A stretch of 8,612 nt of DNA from JALYIM01 sp040003205 (GTDB lineage: Bacteria; Acidobacteriota; Terriglobia; Terriglobales; Acidobacteriaceae), in the NCBI GenBank assembly GCA_040003205.1, contig JBDUDA010000130.1, forward strand, positions 1-8,612, read 5' to 3'. Under the pieces are notes generated by a model. It saw only the letters and a list, made by a program, of their open reading frames with translations. It was not told the DNA's origin and ran no database searches. Made by a program: the position numbers and the translations under genes. Shown here piece by piece: positions 1 to 5,254 of this stretch (positions are counted from its first letter, which is position 1; the number at the start of each line of letters is the position of its first letter).

Positions 1-271
1 GGCGTGAAATATCTTCTCAGCTTCTTTCGGCTCTTTGATGCTGATAGAAATTGAAGCGTCCCGGGGGCGCATCGGAAGCCATCAATATCTGTCCGTCGAG
101 GTTGAGAAAGGCGTGCAGAACTTTTTTCTGCCAGTTTGCCGGCACATCCTTGGCGGCCGGGGTGCCCTCGTGCAGCAGGATGCTTTCAATTTTCGCGCCC
201 AGTGCGCTCTCGTAGAACTTGAACGCCTCTTCGCAGTTTCCGTCAAAGAACAGGTATGGATTTAATTGCAA
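1..271 (-). pseudogene. VOC/PhnB-like (glyoxalase superfamily) protein, frameshifted, cut by window edge
   Basis: The N-terminus (MQLNPYLFFDGNCEEAFKFY, then HEGTPAAKDVP and MASDAPPGR) is typical of the small PhnB-like VOC proteins, whose members adopt paired beta-alpha-beta-beta-beta modules; the substrate of this group is generally unknown. The open frame is intact for about 73 residues and then runs into a stop at position 17. From about position 60 to 1 another frame of the same strand reads DASISISIKEPKEAEKIFHA, which resembles the family's next segment (SVSI-x-V-K-DP-x-EAERIFNAL). About five expected residues between the two parts are missing, so a small out-of-frame deletion is likely. 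The start is TTG at 271, supported by a Shine-Dalgarno GGAAGGAG at 278-285, six bases away. The remaining C-terminal half lies outside the window. It is divergent from the HxlR regulator gene, which may control it. The family call is firm; whether the break is biological or an assembly error cannot be told here. Confidence 0.72.
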
Positions 272-314
272 CTTGAACTCCTTCCATTCGCGTACATCCG
301 AAGCGTTGCGGGGA

Positions 315-344
315 ATTATGGAACATATTACTTGTGAAATGCAA
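315..344 (-). promoter_or_regulatory. Putative sigma70-type promoter of the leftward VOC gene
   Basis: On the minus strand a -35-like TTGCAT (339-344) is separated by 18 bases from a -10-like CATAAT (315-320). The predicted start near 308 would give a leader of about 37 bases containing the GGAAGGAG ribosome site. The element overlaps the inverted repeat at 323-356, so a protein bound there would block it. Both hexamers are imperfect, so this is a modest call. Confidence 0.35.
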
Positions 345-356
345 GTGAAAATATGT
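323..356. promoter_or_regulatory. Nested inverted repeat, candidate HxlR operator
   Basis: An outer perfect pair, ACATATT (323-329) and AATATGT (350-356), encloses an inner perfect pair, ACTTG (330-334) and CAAGT (342-346), around the centre TGAAATG. The two pairs are offset by three bases from a common axis. HxlR-family regulators are dimeric winged-helix proteins that usually bind inverted repeats between themselves and a divergent target, and this site sits in exactly that place. Binding by the neighbouring HxlR protein is inference. Confidence 0.55.
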
Positions 357-357
357 T

Positions 358-837
358 ATGGTCGACAGTGAAGTCGAGGGCGGCGAAAGCGCCGGAAGAA
401 TTGTGAAGCAGCCTAAACCAAAGCGGCGCTCCGAGTGTCCGCTGAATGCGTCTGTCGAGATGCTAGGCGACCGCTGGTCACTCCTTATCATTCGCGACAT
501 GATGCTGCGCGGCTTCCGGAGTTATAAAGAATTTATGGAATGCTATGAAGGTATCGCAACCAATATTCTGGCGGACCGTCTTCGACGGCTGATCGCAAAT
601 GGAATTATTGCTGCGGAACCCGATCCATTCGATGGACGCAAACTGAATTACTTGCTAACGGCGAAAGGTATTGATCTTGCTCCCGTCCTCACCGAGATGG
701 TGCTGTGGGCGGCAGCGCACGAGAACACCGGCAATCAACCGCTCGTACGCCAAATGCGAAAGGATAAAGAAAAAGTTATCTCTGACGTAAAAGAGCGCTG
801 GCGGCGCGACCACAAAGTTGAAGCCCATCGTGATTGA
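358..837 (+). CDS. HxlR-family winged helix-turn-helix transcriptional regulator
   Basis: The 159-residue product contains the HxlR/MarR-type winged-helix domain at about residues 27-118: CPLNASVEMLGDRWSLLIIR leads into the recognition-helix region (SYKEF, then TNILADRLRRL) and the wing (FDGRKLNYLLTAKG). Cys27 aligns with the N-terminal cysteine that some HxlR proteins (YodB, HypR) use to sense quinones, aldehydes or oxidants. It lies divergent from a VOC gene across a nested inverted repeat, which suggests autoregulation and control of that neighbour. The start is uncertain. ATG 358 has no ribosome site and lies two bases past the inverted repeat; GTG 403, with GGAAG at 394-398, would give a 144-residue protein with the cysteine at position 12, closer to the usual layout. 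The last codons (about 831-837) already belong to the 251-bp tandem repeat, so the C-terminus may have been rewritten by that repeat. No terminator was seen beyond the stop. Confidence 0.9.
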   Translation: MVDSEVEGGESAGRIVKQPKPKRRSECPLNASVEMLGDRWSLLIIRDMMLRGFRSYKEFMECYEGIATNILADRLRRLIANGIIAAEPDPFDGRKLNYLLTAKGIDLAPVLTEMVLWAAAHENTGNQPLVRQMRKDKEKVISDVKERWRRDHKVEAHRD

Positions 838-877
838 AGAGTCTCCTTTAAGACCATCCCTGATTGAGGATTCCCGT

Positions 878-995
878 GGAAGAGCGGCCATTTATGGCCG
901 CGTCAGCACGTGCGAAGTGTCCGCCCTTTAGGGCCTGGGGCTAAAGCCGGCGGAAATCTATTGCCTCTAACGCGGCCCTAAAGGGCCGCTCTTCC
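878..995. repeat. Composite palindrome, copy 1
   Basis: The left arm (878-903, starting GGAAGAGCGGCC) pairs with the right arm (970-995, ending GGCCGCTCTTCC) over 26 positions with two mismatches. Each arm is also a small perfect palindrome: GCGGCCAT-TT-ATGGCCGC on the left and GCGGCCCT-AA-AGGGCCGC on the right. The intervening part holds two further short hairpins, GCCCTTTAGGGC at about 923-934 and GGCTAAAGCC at about 939-948. The sequence can therefore form one long stem or a set of alternating small hairpins, as REP/BIME-type elements do. Confidence 0.85.
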
Positions 996-1128
996 CCGCT
1001 CGGCCATGTGCGAGGCGCGTTCGGAAGACTTTTGAAACTCGCATCGTTTTGCCGTCAGAGTCCACAAATGTTAGACCATCCTGATTGAAGAGTCTCCTTT
1101 AAGACCGTCCTGATTGAAGACTCTCCGT

Positions 1129-1246
1129 GGAAGAGCGGCCATTTATGGCCGCGTTAACCGCACGAGACGTCCGCCCTTTAGGGCTTGGGGCTGAAGCCAC
1201 GATAATCAAATCCGACTTCAACGCGGCCCTAAAGGGCCGCTCTTCC
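1129..1246. repeat. Composite palindrome, copy 2
   Basis: This is the same 118-base architecture as the palindrome 251 bases to the left: left arm 1129-1154, right arm 1221-1246, again 24 of 26 positions paired. The arms are unchanged between copies, and the internal GCCCTTTAGGGC (about 1173-1184) is kept. The second internal hairpin is GGCTGAAGCC (about 1189-1198), altered only in its two-base loop. The remaining loop sequence has diverged. Confidence 0.85.
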
Positions 1247-1431
1247 CCGCTCGGCCATGTGCGAGGCGCGTGCGAAAAACTTTTGAAACTCGCATCGTTT
1301 GCCGCCAGATTCCACAAATTTGAAGACCATCCTGATCGACTTCTTCTGCATTTTTGACCTCCGGATTCCAGTGAGATGGGGAAAGCGAAAGCACGTTTGT
1401 CCGGAAGCGAGTGTAAATGGAGGCAGCTTTT

Positions 1432-1731
1432 GTGAAAACTATTGCACAGACGATTTCAGCAACCGGTTTGAGCCCTTCGGAATCCTTGGCCAGTAGCCGC
1501 ATTTGGGTTCAGCCATTCTGGAACCTCAATTGCTCCCATGCACGAGTGACCCTAATGTCGCTCGTACATATCCCTGCCCACATCCAAATTCCGCTGATTG
1601 CTGGGGCTGTGGCGACCTCGTTCACGGCGGGCATACTTTTGGTTCGGAAGGTTCTGAGTGACCAGACTCTAGCCGAAAAGAGGGTCGAGCGTCCGCGTGC
1701 GATCCGAACTTCATTGTGTGATTCTGAATAG
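1432..1731 (+). CDS. Hypothetical small protein with one hydrophobic segment (weak)
   Basis: This is an unrecognised ORF of 99 codons if started at GTG 1432, which has GGAGG at 1420-1424 about seven bases upstream; an in-frame ATG at 1417 is the alternative. The predicted protein has a polar N-terminal third, one hydrophobic stretch at about residues 53-71 (IPLIAGAVATSFTAGILLV) followed directly by Arg-Lys, and a charged tail (AEKRVERPRAIR). That would fit a single-pass membrane protein. No family signature is visible, there is no conserved neighbour, and the area is repeat-rich, so a chance ORF is quite possible. Confidence 0.22.
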   Translation: MKTIAQTISATGLSPSESLASSRIWVQPFWNLNCSHARVTLMSLVHIPAHIQIPLIAGAVATSFTAGILLVRKVLSDQTLAEKRVERPRAIRTSLCDSE

Positions 1732-1919
1732 TTTGATTTCCAGCAACCCTTCGAATCTTCCATTCCCCTCCATCTTAGTGTTTCCCTCGCTTCGTATGAA
1801 GACTCTCCCGGAAGCAAGTGGAGACAGAGAAGGTCGCAAACTTCAAGACGCGGGCAAGGTAAGAGTGAGGTTATTGAAGTAACTTTGTGAAGGGGTTGGG
1901 TCGGGTTCATACTTCAGGG

Positions 1920-2066
1920 ATGGATTTGACTCAGTTCCTTTTTAGTTTTTTGCGACTGGCAATTTTAGGCGGTGGGGCGGTGCTTGGGACCACTGTGATT
2001 CTGACCATGGCGCTGCCTGGCAGAGTTCCACAGCGGGTAGCGAAGAGCCAGCAACGGCTGCCATAG
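1920..2066 (+). CDS. Hypothetical 48-residue single-pass membrane protein (weak)
   Basis: From ATG 1920 to TAG 2064-2066 a short frame reads a hydrophobic core (about residues 6-33, including LRLAILGGGAVLGTTVILTM) and then a short basic tail (RVPQRVAKSQQR). The layout, an amphipathic start, one helix and a positive C-terminus, is that of small single-pass membrane proteins. AGGG directly abuts the ATG, too close to be a normal ribosome site, and GAAGGGG at about 1889-1895 is too far. I recognise no family, and only the hydrophobicity and composition argue for it. Confidence 0.25.
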   Translation: MDLTQFLFSFLRLAILGGGAVLGTTVILTMALPGRVPQRVAKSQQRLP

Positions 2067-2221
2067 TCCATAGCCAGAGTCGTGTCGCCTGCTGAGACCC
2101 TGCAAGGCAAAGGCTCATTCGCGAGCAGATGAACCTCCCTCGCTCAGGATGCCGTTCCGTAAAGATAAATTTAAAAGCGTTGTCACGCTAAGCACAGCCA
2201 GAGTCGCGCCCGCGACGTTAG

Positions 2222-2250
2222 GTTAAAGCACCCCTGTGTCCGGATATAAT
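2222..2250 (+). promoter_or_regulatory. ligA promoter with consensus -10
   Basis: A perfect TATAAT (2245-2250) lies 8 bases before the ligA ATG. The hexamer 17 bases upstream, GTTAAA (2222-2227), matches the -35 consensus at only three positions. Transcription would start near 2257, leaving a leader of about two bases, so the ligA message may be leaderless. Confidence 0.6.
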
Positions 2251-2258
2251 TTCTCCCG

Positions 2259-4274
2259 ATGGCCGCTACCAAAAACTCCCAAAAGAAAATCGAAGTACTA
2301 TGCGAGCGAATCCGCCACCACGAATACCGCTACTACGTCCAGGATGATCCCGAAATTTCCGACGCCGCATTCGATCGGCTGATGAATGAGTTGAGGGCCC
2401 TGGAAGCAGAGCATCCAGAACTGGTTACATCCGATTCTCCGACGCAAAGAGTTGGTGGAAAGCCTCGCGAGGGCTTGCTGAAGGCGCAGCATTCGTCGCC
2501 CATGCTTTCGCTGGACAATACCTACAATGAAGAAGACTTGCGTAACTGGGAGCGGCGCGTCCACGAATTGGCTGGAAACAAGAACATTCAATATGTTTGC
2601 GAATTAAAGCTCGACGGTATGTCGCTGGCGCTGCATTACGAGGACGGACACTTGGTGCGGGGCATCACTCGCGGAGATGGAAGCATCGGCGAAGACGTGA
2701 CTGCGAACGTCCGCACCGTGCGCTCGATTCCGCTTTCCATCTCGAAAGATAAGAAGGCCGGGCTGCCCGCGGATTTCGAGATCCGCGGCGAGATGCTGAT
2801 ACCTGCGGCGTCTTTTAAAAAGATGAATAAGGAGCGCGAGCAGAAAGGGCTTTCTCTTTTTGCCAATCCTCGCAACGCCACGGCAGGAACCGTTCGCCAG
2901 CTTGAGCCGAGTGTCACCGCGCAGCGACGTCTGGATTATTTCGCATATTCGTTGCTGCGGGGTGGTCGAACGTTTTTTGACCACCACTGGCAGACCCTGA
3001 ATGCCATGGAAGCGGCGGGGTTCAAAGTCAACATCCGGCGCGCGCTGGCGAATAATTTTGAGGAAGCCTGGAAGTTCATTGAGGAGTGGCAGAAGAAGCG
3101 AGAGAGTCTGCCCTACGAGATTGACGGAATTGTAATTAAGGTTGACCGGATTGCGATCCAGCAGGAGCTTGGGTTCACCGGTAAAGCTCCGCGCTGGGCG
3201 ATCGCTTATAAATACGCAGCGCGCTCGGGCATCACTAAGGTCGAGGACATTCTTGTGCAAGTCGGGCGTACTGGGAAGCTAACTCCGGTGGCGGCGTTGA
3301 CGCCTGTCCCCATAGGCGGAACCACCGTCAGCCGCGCGACTCTGCACAATATGGACGAGATTGAGCGCCTGGGCCTTCACATTGGCGACTGGGTTGAGGT
3401 TGAGCGCGGCGGCGATGTCATTCCTAAAGTAACTCGTGTTCTCGACGATAGGGAACATCCGCGTGGGCGGAAACTGGTTCATATGCCGGAGAAATGTCCG
3501 GTGTGCGGAACGCATGTTGTACGCACTGAGGGCGAGGTAGACCATCGTTGTGTGAATGCGAATTGTCCCGCTAAATTACGGGAGACGATTCTTCATTTCG
3601 CCTCACGCGGCGTGATGAACATTGACGGTATGGGTGAAGCGTTGGTCAATCAACTCACCGATGGCGGGCTGGTGAAAAACGTTGCCGATATTTACAAAAT
3701 TACTAGGGCCGACTTGCTGAGTCTCGAGCGCATGGGCGAGAAGTCTGCTCAGAACGTACTTGATCAAATTGAAAACTCTAAAAAGCTGCCGCTACAGCGA
3801 GTGATTTTTGGTCTTGGTATTCGTTTCGTGGGGGAGCGGACTGCGCAATTTCTGGCGGAGCATTTTGGATCGCTGGATGCGCTCACGTCGGCAAATGAAG
3901 AAGAGTTGCAGCAGGTGAATGAGGTCGGTCCGCGGATCGCTCAAAGTATTAGCGAGTTTTTTGCTGAGCCCAAGAATCGAGCGCTGGTCAAGCAGCTTGC
4001 CAGTCTGGGCTTGAACCTAACTGGAGAAAAGAAAGAACGGGGAACCAAGCTTGCGGGGAAGACCTTTGTGCTGACCGGAAGCCTGGCGAATTACAGCCGC
4101 GATCAAGCCAAAAAAATGATTGAGGATGCCGGCGGGAGGGTGTCGGGGTCAGTCAGCAAAAAGACCGACTATGTTGTGGCAGGGGCTGATGCGGGATCAA
4201 AATTGGATAAAGCTAAAGAATTGGGAGTTAAAGTGATTGGGGAAGAAGAGATGTTGGCGACCGTAGGATCTTAG
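2259..4274 (+). CDS. ligA: NAD-dependent DNA ligase LigA
   Basis: LigA seals nicks in duplex DNA during replication and repair, using NAD+ to adenylate itself and then the 5' phosphate. At 671 residues it has the normal bacterial length with all domains in order: the Ia domain (about 1-70) with HEYRYYVQDDPEISDAAFDR, the nucleotidyltransferase domain to about 322 with catalytic Lys117 in CELKLDG, and further motifs GEML (177-180), NPRNATAG (203-210) and YEIDGIVIKVD (286-296). The OB fold follows at about 323-405. The four-cysteine zinc finger uses C413, C416, C431 and C436. Helix-hairpin-helix repeats occupy about 445-590 and the C-terminal BRCT domain about 595-671. All key residues are present, so the enzyme should be active. 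The start at ATG 2259 fits the family, but no Shine-Dalgarno is seen in the eight bases between it and the TATAAT box. It converges on the HIT gene across a palindromic element. Confidence 0.98.
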   Translation: MAATKNSQKKIEVLCERIRHHEYRYYVQDDPEISDAAFDRLMNELRALEAEHPELVTSDSPTQRVGGKPREGLLKAQHSSPMLSLDNTYNEEDLRNWERRVHELAGNKNIQYVCELKLDGMSLALHYEDGHLVRGITRGDGSIGEDVTANVRTVRSIPLSISKDKKAGLPADFEIRGEMLIPAASFKKMNKEREQKGLSLFANPRNATAGTVRQLEPSVTAQRRLDYFAYSLLRGGRTFFDHHWQTLNAMEAAGFKVNIRRALANNFEEAWKFIEEWQKKRESLPYEIDGIVIKVDRIAIQQELGFTGKAPRWAIAYKYAARSGITKVEDILVQVGRTGKLTPVAALTPVPIGGTTVSRATLHNMDEIERLGLHIGDWVEVERGGDVIPKVTRVLDDREHPRGRKLVHMPEKCPVCGTHVVRTEGEVDHRCVNANCPAKLRETILHFASRGVMNIDGMGEALVNQLTDGGLVKNVADIYKITRADLLSLERMGEKSAQNVLDQIENSKKLPLQRVIFGLGIRFVGERTAQFLAEHFGSLDALTSANEEELQQVNEVGPRIAQSISEFFAEPKNRALVKQLASLGLNLTGEKKERGTKLAGKTFVLTGSLANYSRDQAKKMIEDAGGRVSGSVSKKTDYVVAGADAGSKLDKAKELGVKVIGEEEMLATVGS

Positions 4275-4295
4275 CGACTGCTTATGCACAGCTTC

Positions 4296-4313
4296 GCGGG
4301 CGAGGGCGCCCGC
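4296..4313. repeat. GC-rich hairpin after ligA
   Basis: GCGGGCG (4296-4302) and CGCCCGC (4307-4313) form a perfect 7-bp stem around AGGG, 21 bases after the ligA stop. No T tract follows, so it is not a canonical intrinsic terminator. It could protect the 3' end of the transcript or be a repeat remnant. Confidence 0.5.
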
Positions 4314-4329
4314 GCCACACACATTCAAA

Positions 4330-4475
4330 TGTCATCCTGAGCAAAGAAAACCGATTCCGACGGAATCGGTTTTCTGCGTCGAAGGATCCCTATGCATCGA
4401 TTGTGACGATGGCATAGGGATGTTTCGACTCGCTCCTCGTCCCCTTCGGGGACGACTCACTCCCTCAAAACGACA
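4330..4475. repeat. Palindromic intergenic element with nested hairpins
   Basis: The ends TGTCATCCTGAG (4330-4341) and CTCAAAACGACA (4464-4475) are imperfect inverted repeats (9 of 12). Inside are three hairpins. The first is a perfect 14-bp stem at 4345-4375. The second is an 18-position stem (4378-4395 with 4412-4429, two mismatches) extended by ATCG/CGAT in its loop. The third is a perfect 8-bp stem TCGTCCCC/GGGGACGA (4437-4455) with loop TTC. The TCATCCTGAGC...GAAGGATCCCTATG phrase resembles a family of intergenic repeats I associate with acidobacterial genomes; that recognition is from memory. It fills the gap between convergent ligA and the HIT gene. Confidence 0.7.
4345..4375. terminator. 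Possible bidirectional terminator hairpin
   Basis: AGAAAACCGATTCC and GGAATCGGTTTTCT pair perfectly over 14 bp around the loop GAC. The stem carries an A run on the left and a T run on the right, so either strand's transcript would end the stem in a U-rich stretch. It is placed where convergent ligA and the HIT gene would both need termination. The U tract is only four bases and part of the stem, so efficiency is uncertain. Confidence 0.5.
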
Positions 4476-4486
4476 CTGAGTTGAAA

Positions 4487-4966
4487 TTACAGCAGCGCGC
4501 CTTTAATTTTTTGATAGGTCGTTTCTAAGGTCTCCGGCAGGACCCTGGTTTCTCCAACCACTGACATGAAATTGGCGTCGGCGATCCAACGGGGTAGCAC
4601 GTGCATGTGAACGTGTCCTGCGACGCCTGCGCCGGCAGCTTTTCCAATGTTCATCCCGAGGTTAATCCCGTCGGGTTTATACACTTCCCGCAGCACTTCC
4701 TCCAGTTTTTGAGCTAAATTCATCATCTCGTTCGAGGCCTGAGGCGGCAGTTTTAGCAACTGGTCGAGATGCGCGTAGGGAACGATCATGATGTGTCCCG
4801 AGGTGTAGGGATAGGTGTTCAACACGACAAAGCAGTGTTCGCCGCGAAACACAATCTTCGCCTCTACGTCATTCTTTAGCTTCAGCAACTCGCAGAAGAC
4901 GCAGGCTTGGGTCTTTTCAGCGGTGGAGATGTACGCGAAGCGCCAGGGCGTCCAAAGATAATCCAT
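4487..4966 (-). CDS. HIT-family protein, probable Ap4A phosphorylase/hydrolase-like
   Basis: HIT proteins hydrolyse or phosphorolyse nucleoside phosphates through a covalent nucleotidyl-histidine. The signature is complete here: GHVHMHVLPRW at 117-127, with H118, H120 and H122, H120 being the expected nucleophile. The N-terminus MDYLWTPWRFAYI and the tail after the histidine triad (ANFMSVVGETRVLPETLETT) resemble the subgroup that includes mycobacterial Rv2613c, characterised as an Ap4A phosphorylase, so breakdown of diadenosine tetraphosphate is a reasonable inference. CVFC at 22-25 could form part of a zinc site as in many HIT proteins. The length, 159 residues, is normal. The start agrees with the family, yet no Shine-Dalgarno precedes it; a promoter-like pair (4975-5003) puts the transcript start about two bases upstream, suggesting a leaderless message. 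The gene converges on ligA and is divergent from the S1 gene. Confidence 0.93.
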   Translation of the reverse strand: MDYLWTPWRFAYISTAEKTQACVFCELLKLKNDVEAKIVFRGEHCFVVLNTYPYTSGHIMIVPYAHLDQLLKLPPQASNEMMNLAQKLEEVLREVYKPDGINLGMNIGKAAGAGVAGHVHMHVLPRWIADANFMSVVGETRVLPETLETTYQKIKGALL

Positions 4967-4974
4967 TGCAGGGC

Positions 4975-5003
4975 AGGGTAGCAGAAGCTTGGGGCTGTGT
5001 GAA
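4975..5003 (-). promoter_or_regulatory. Putative promoter of the HIT gene
   Basis: On the minus strand TTCACA (4998-5003, five of six consensus positions) is 17 bases from an extended -10, TGC-TACCCT (hexamer 4975-4980). The -10 ends 8 bases before the ATG, the same spacing as at ligA. The -10 hexamer itself is weak, and the extended TG partly compensates. Confidence 0.4.
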
Positions 5004-5061
5004 TTTTTGACGAAAATTTGGCTGCTTTTCAGTATCCCTGCTTCTCAACTCCCCTGCCCGT

Positions 5062-5091
5062 TTGACACTGTTTACATGCGGTTGCTATAGT
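5062..5091 (+). promoter_or_regulatory. Promoter of the ribosomal protein S1 gene
   Basis: A perfect -35 TTGACA (5062-5067) is followed after 18 bases by an extended -10, TGC-TATAGT (hexamer 5086-5091). The expected start is near 5098. This is the best sigma70-type promoter in the window, as expected for a highly expressed ribosomal gene. Confidence 0.8.
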
Positions 5092-5097
5092 CGAAGT

Positions 5098-5254
5098 GTT
5101 CCCTTTAGGACGCGGGTTTGCTTTTGAACGTCCGACCGCTGGGATTGTTCAGGCCCGTTCGCCAGGACGAGCTAAACACAACCTAAGACTCACGCCAGCA
5201 GTCCACTAAACAGCCCGCATCCGACCCGCATGATTTACTGGAGAGGCCATAACC
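5098..5254 (+). other. Long 5' leader of the S1 mRNA
   Basis: About 157 bases separate the predicted transcript start from the TTG start codon. GGAGAGG (5240-5246) is a good ribosome site eight bases before the TTG. GGACG and CGTCC (about 5108-5133) can pair, and CCCGCAT occurs twice at an 11-base interval (5214-5220, 5225-5231). S1 genes in other bacteria are translationally autoregulated through their leader, so a similar role is possible, but no conserved motif was recognised. Confidence 0.45.

Larger units (their letters stand above)
831..1336. repeat. 251-bp tandem duplication carrying palindromic elements
   Basis: Copy 1 (831-1081) and copy 2 (1082 to about 1336) are offset by a constant 251 bases and are highly similar. 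Both begin TGATTGAAGAGTCTCC, then CTTTAAGACC, then a second shorter TGATTGA unit (861 and 1111), then a large palindrome, then a shared tail (CCCCGCTCGGCCATGTGCGA, then TTTTGAAACTCGCATCG and CCACAAAT). A partial third unit start (GACCATCCTGAT) follows copy 2 at about 1324-1336. The copies differ most in the loop of the palindrome (about 904-969 versus 1155-1220), while the arms are nearly invariant, which suggests selection or conversion on the arms. Short ORFs here (such as 1127-1357) are translations of the repeat. Similar GC-rich palindromes are, to my recollection, interspersed in acidobacterial genomes; that part is inference. Confidence 0.9.
1337..2258. other. Long intergenic region with only weak ORFs, upstream of ligA
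   Basis: Nothing here encodes a protein I recognise. It contains two small ORFs listed separately (1432-1731 and 1920-2066), both unproven. An 11-base direct repeat AGCCAGAGTCG occurs at 2072-2082 and 2196-2206. The reverse complement of CATCCTGAGC is at 2142-2151; the same decamer is found in the palindromic element after ligA (4333-4342). No tRNA, rRNA or riboswitch was recognised. The right end holds the ligA promoter. Confidence 0.6.

Noticed and set aside
243..500. Minus-strand ORF spanning the VOC/HxlR intergenic region
   Set aside because: It overlaps the VOC start, the palindromic operator and the HxlR coding region antisense, and has no family similarity.
831..1336. CRISPR array
   Set aside because: There are only two long copies 251 bases apart and irregular 30-base subunits; no uniform short repeats with unique spacers and no cas genes.
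1127..1357. 76-residue ORF starting MEERPFMAAL across the second repeat copy
   Set aside because: It is a translation of the palindromic tandem repeat; the equivalent frame is not maintained in the first copy and no protein family is evident.
1509..1910. 133-residue minus-strand ORF in the gap before ligA
   Set aside because: No family features, no ribosome site and no hydrophobic or domain pattern; it overlaps the better (though weak) plus-strand frame at 1432-1731.
2072..2206. Direct repeats AGCCAGAGTCG as possible attachment or target-site duplications
   Set aside because: The 124-base offset encloses no recognisable mobile sequence or terminal inverted repeats; an 11-base match alone is weak.
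2604..3260. 218-residue ORF antisense to ligA
   Set aside because: It lies wholly opposite the conserved ligA catalytic region, has low-complexity Arg-rich composition and no ribosome site; it is a shadow frame.
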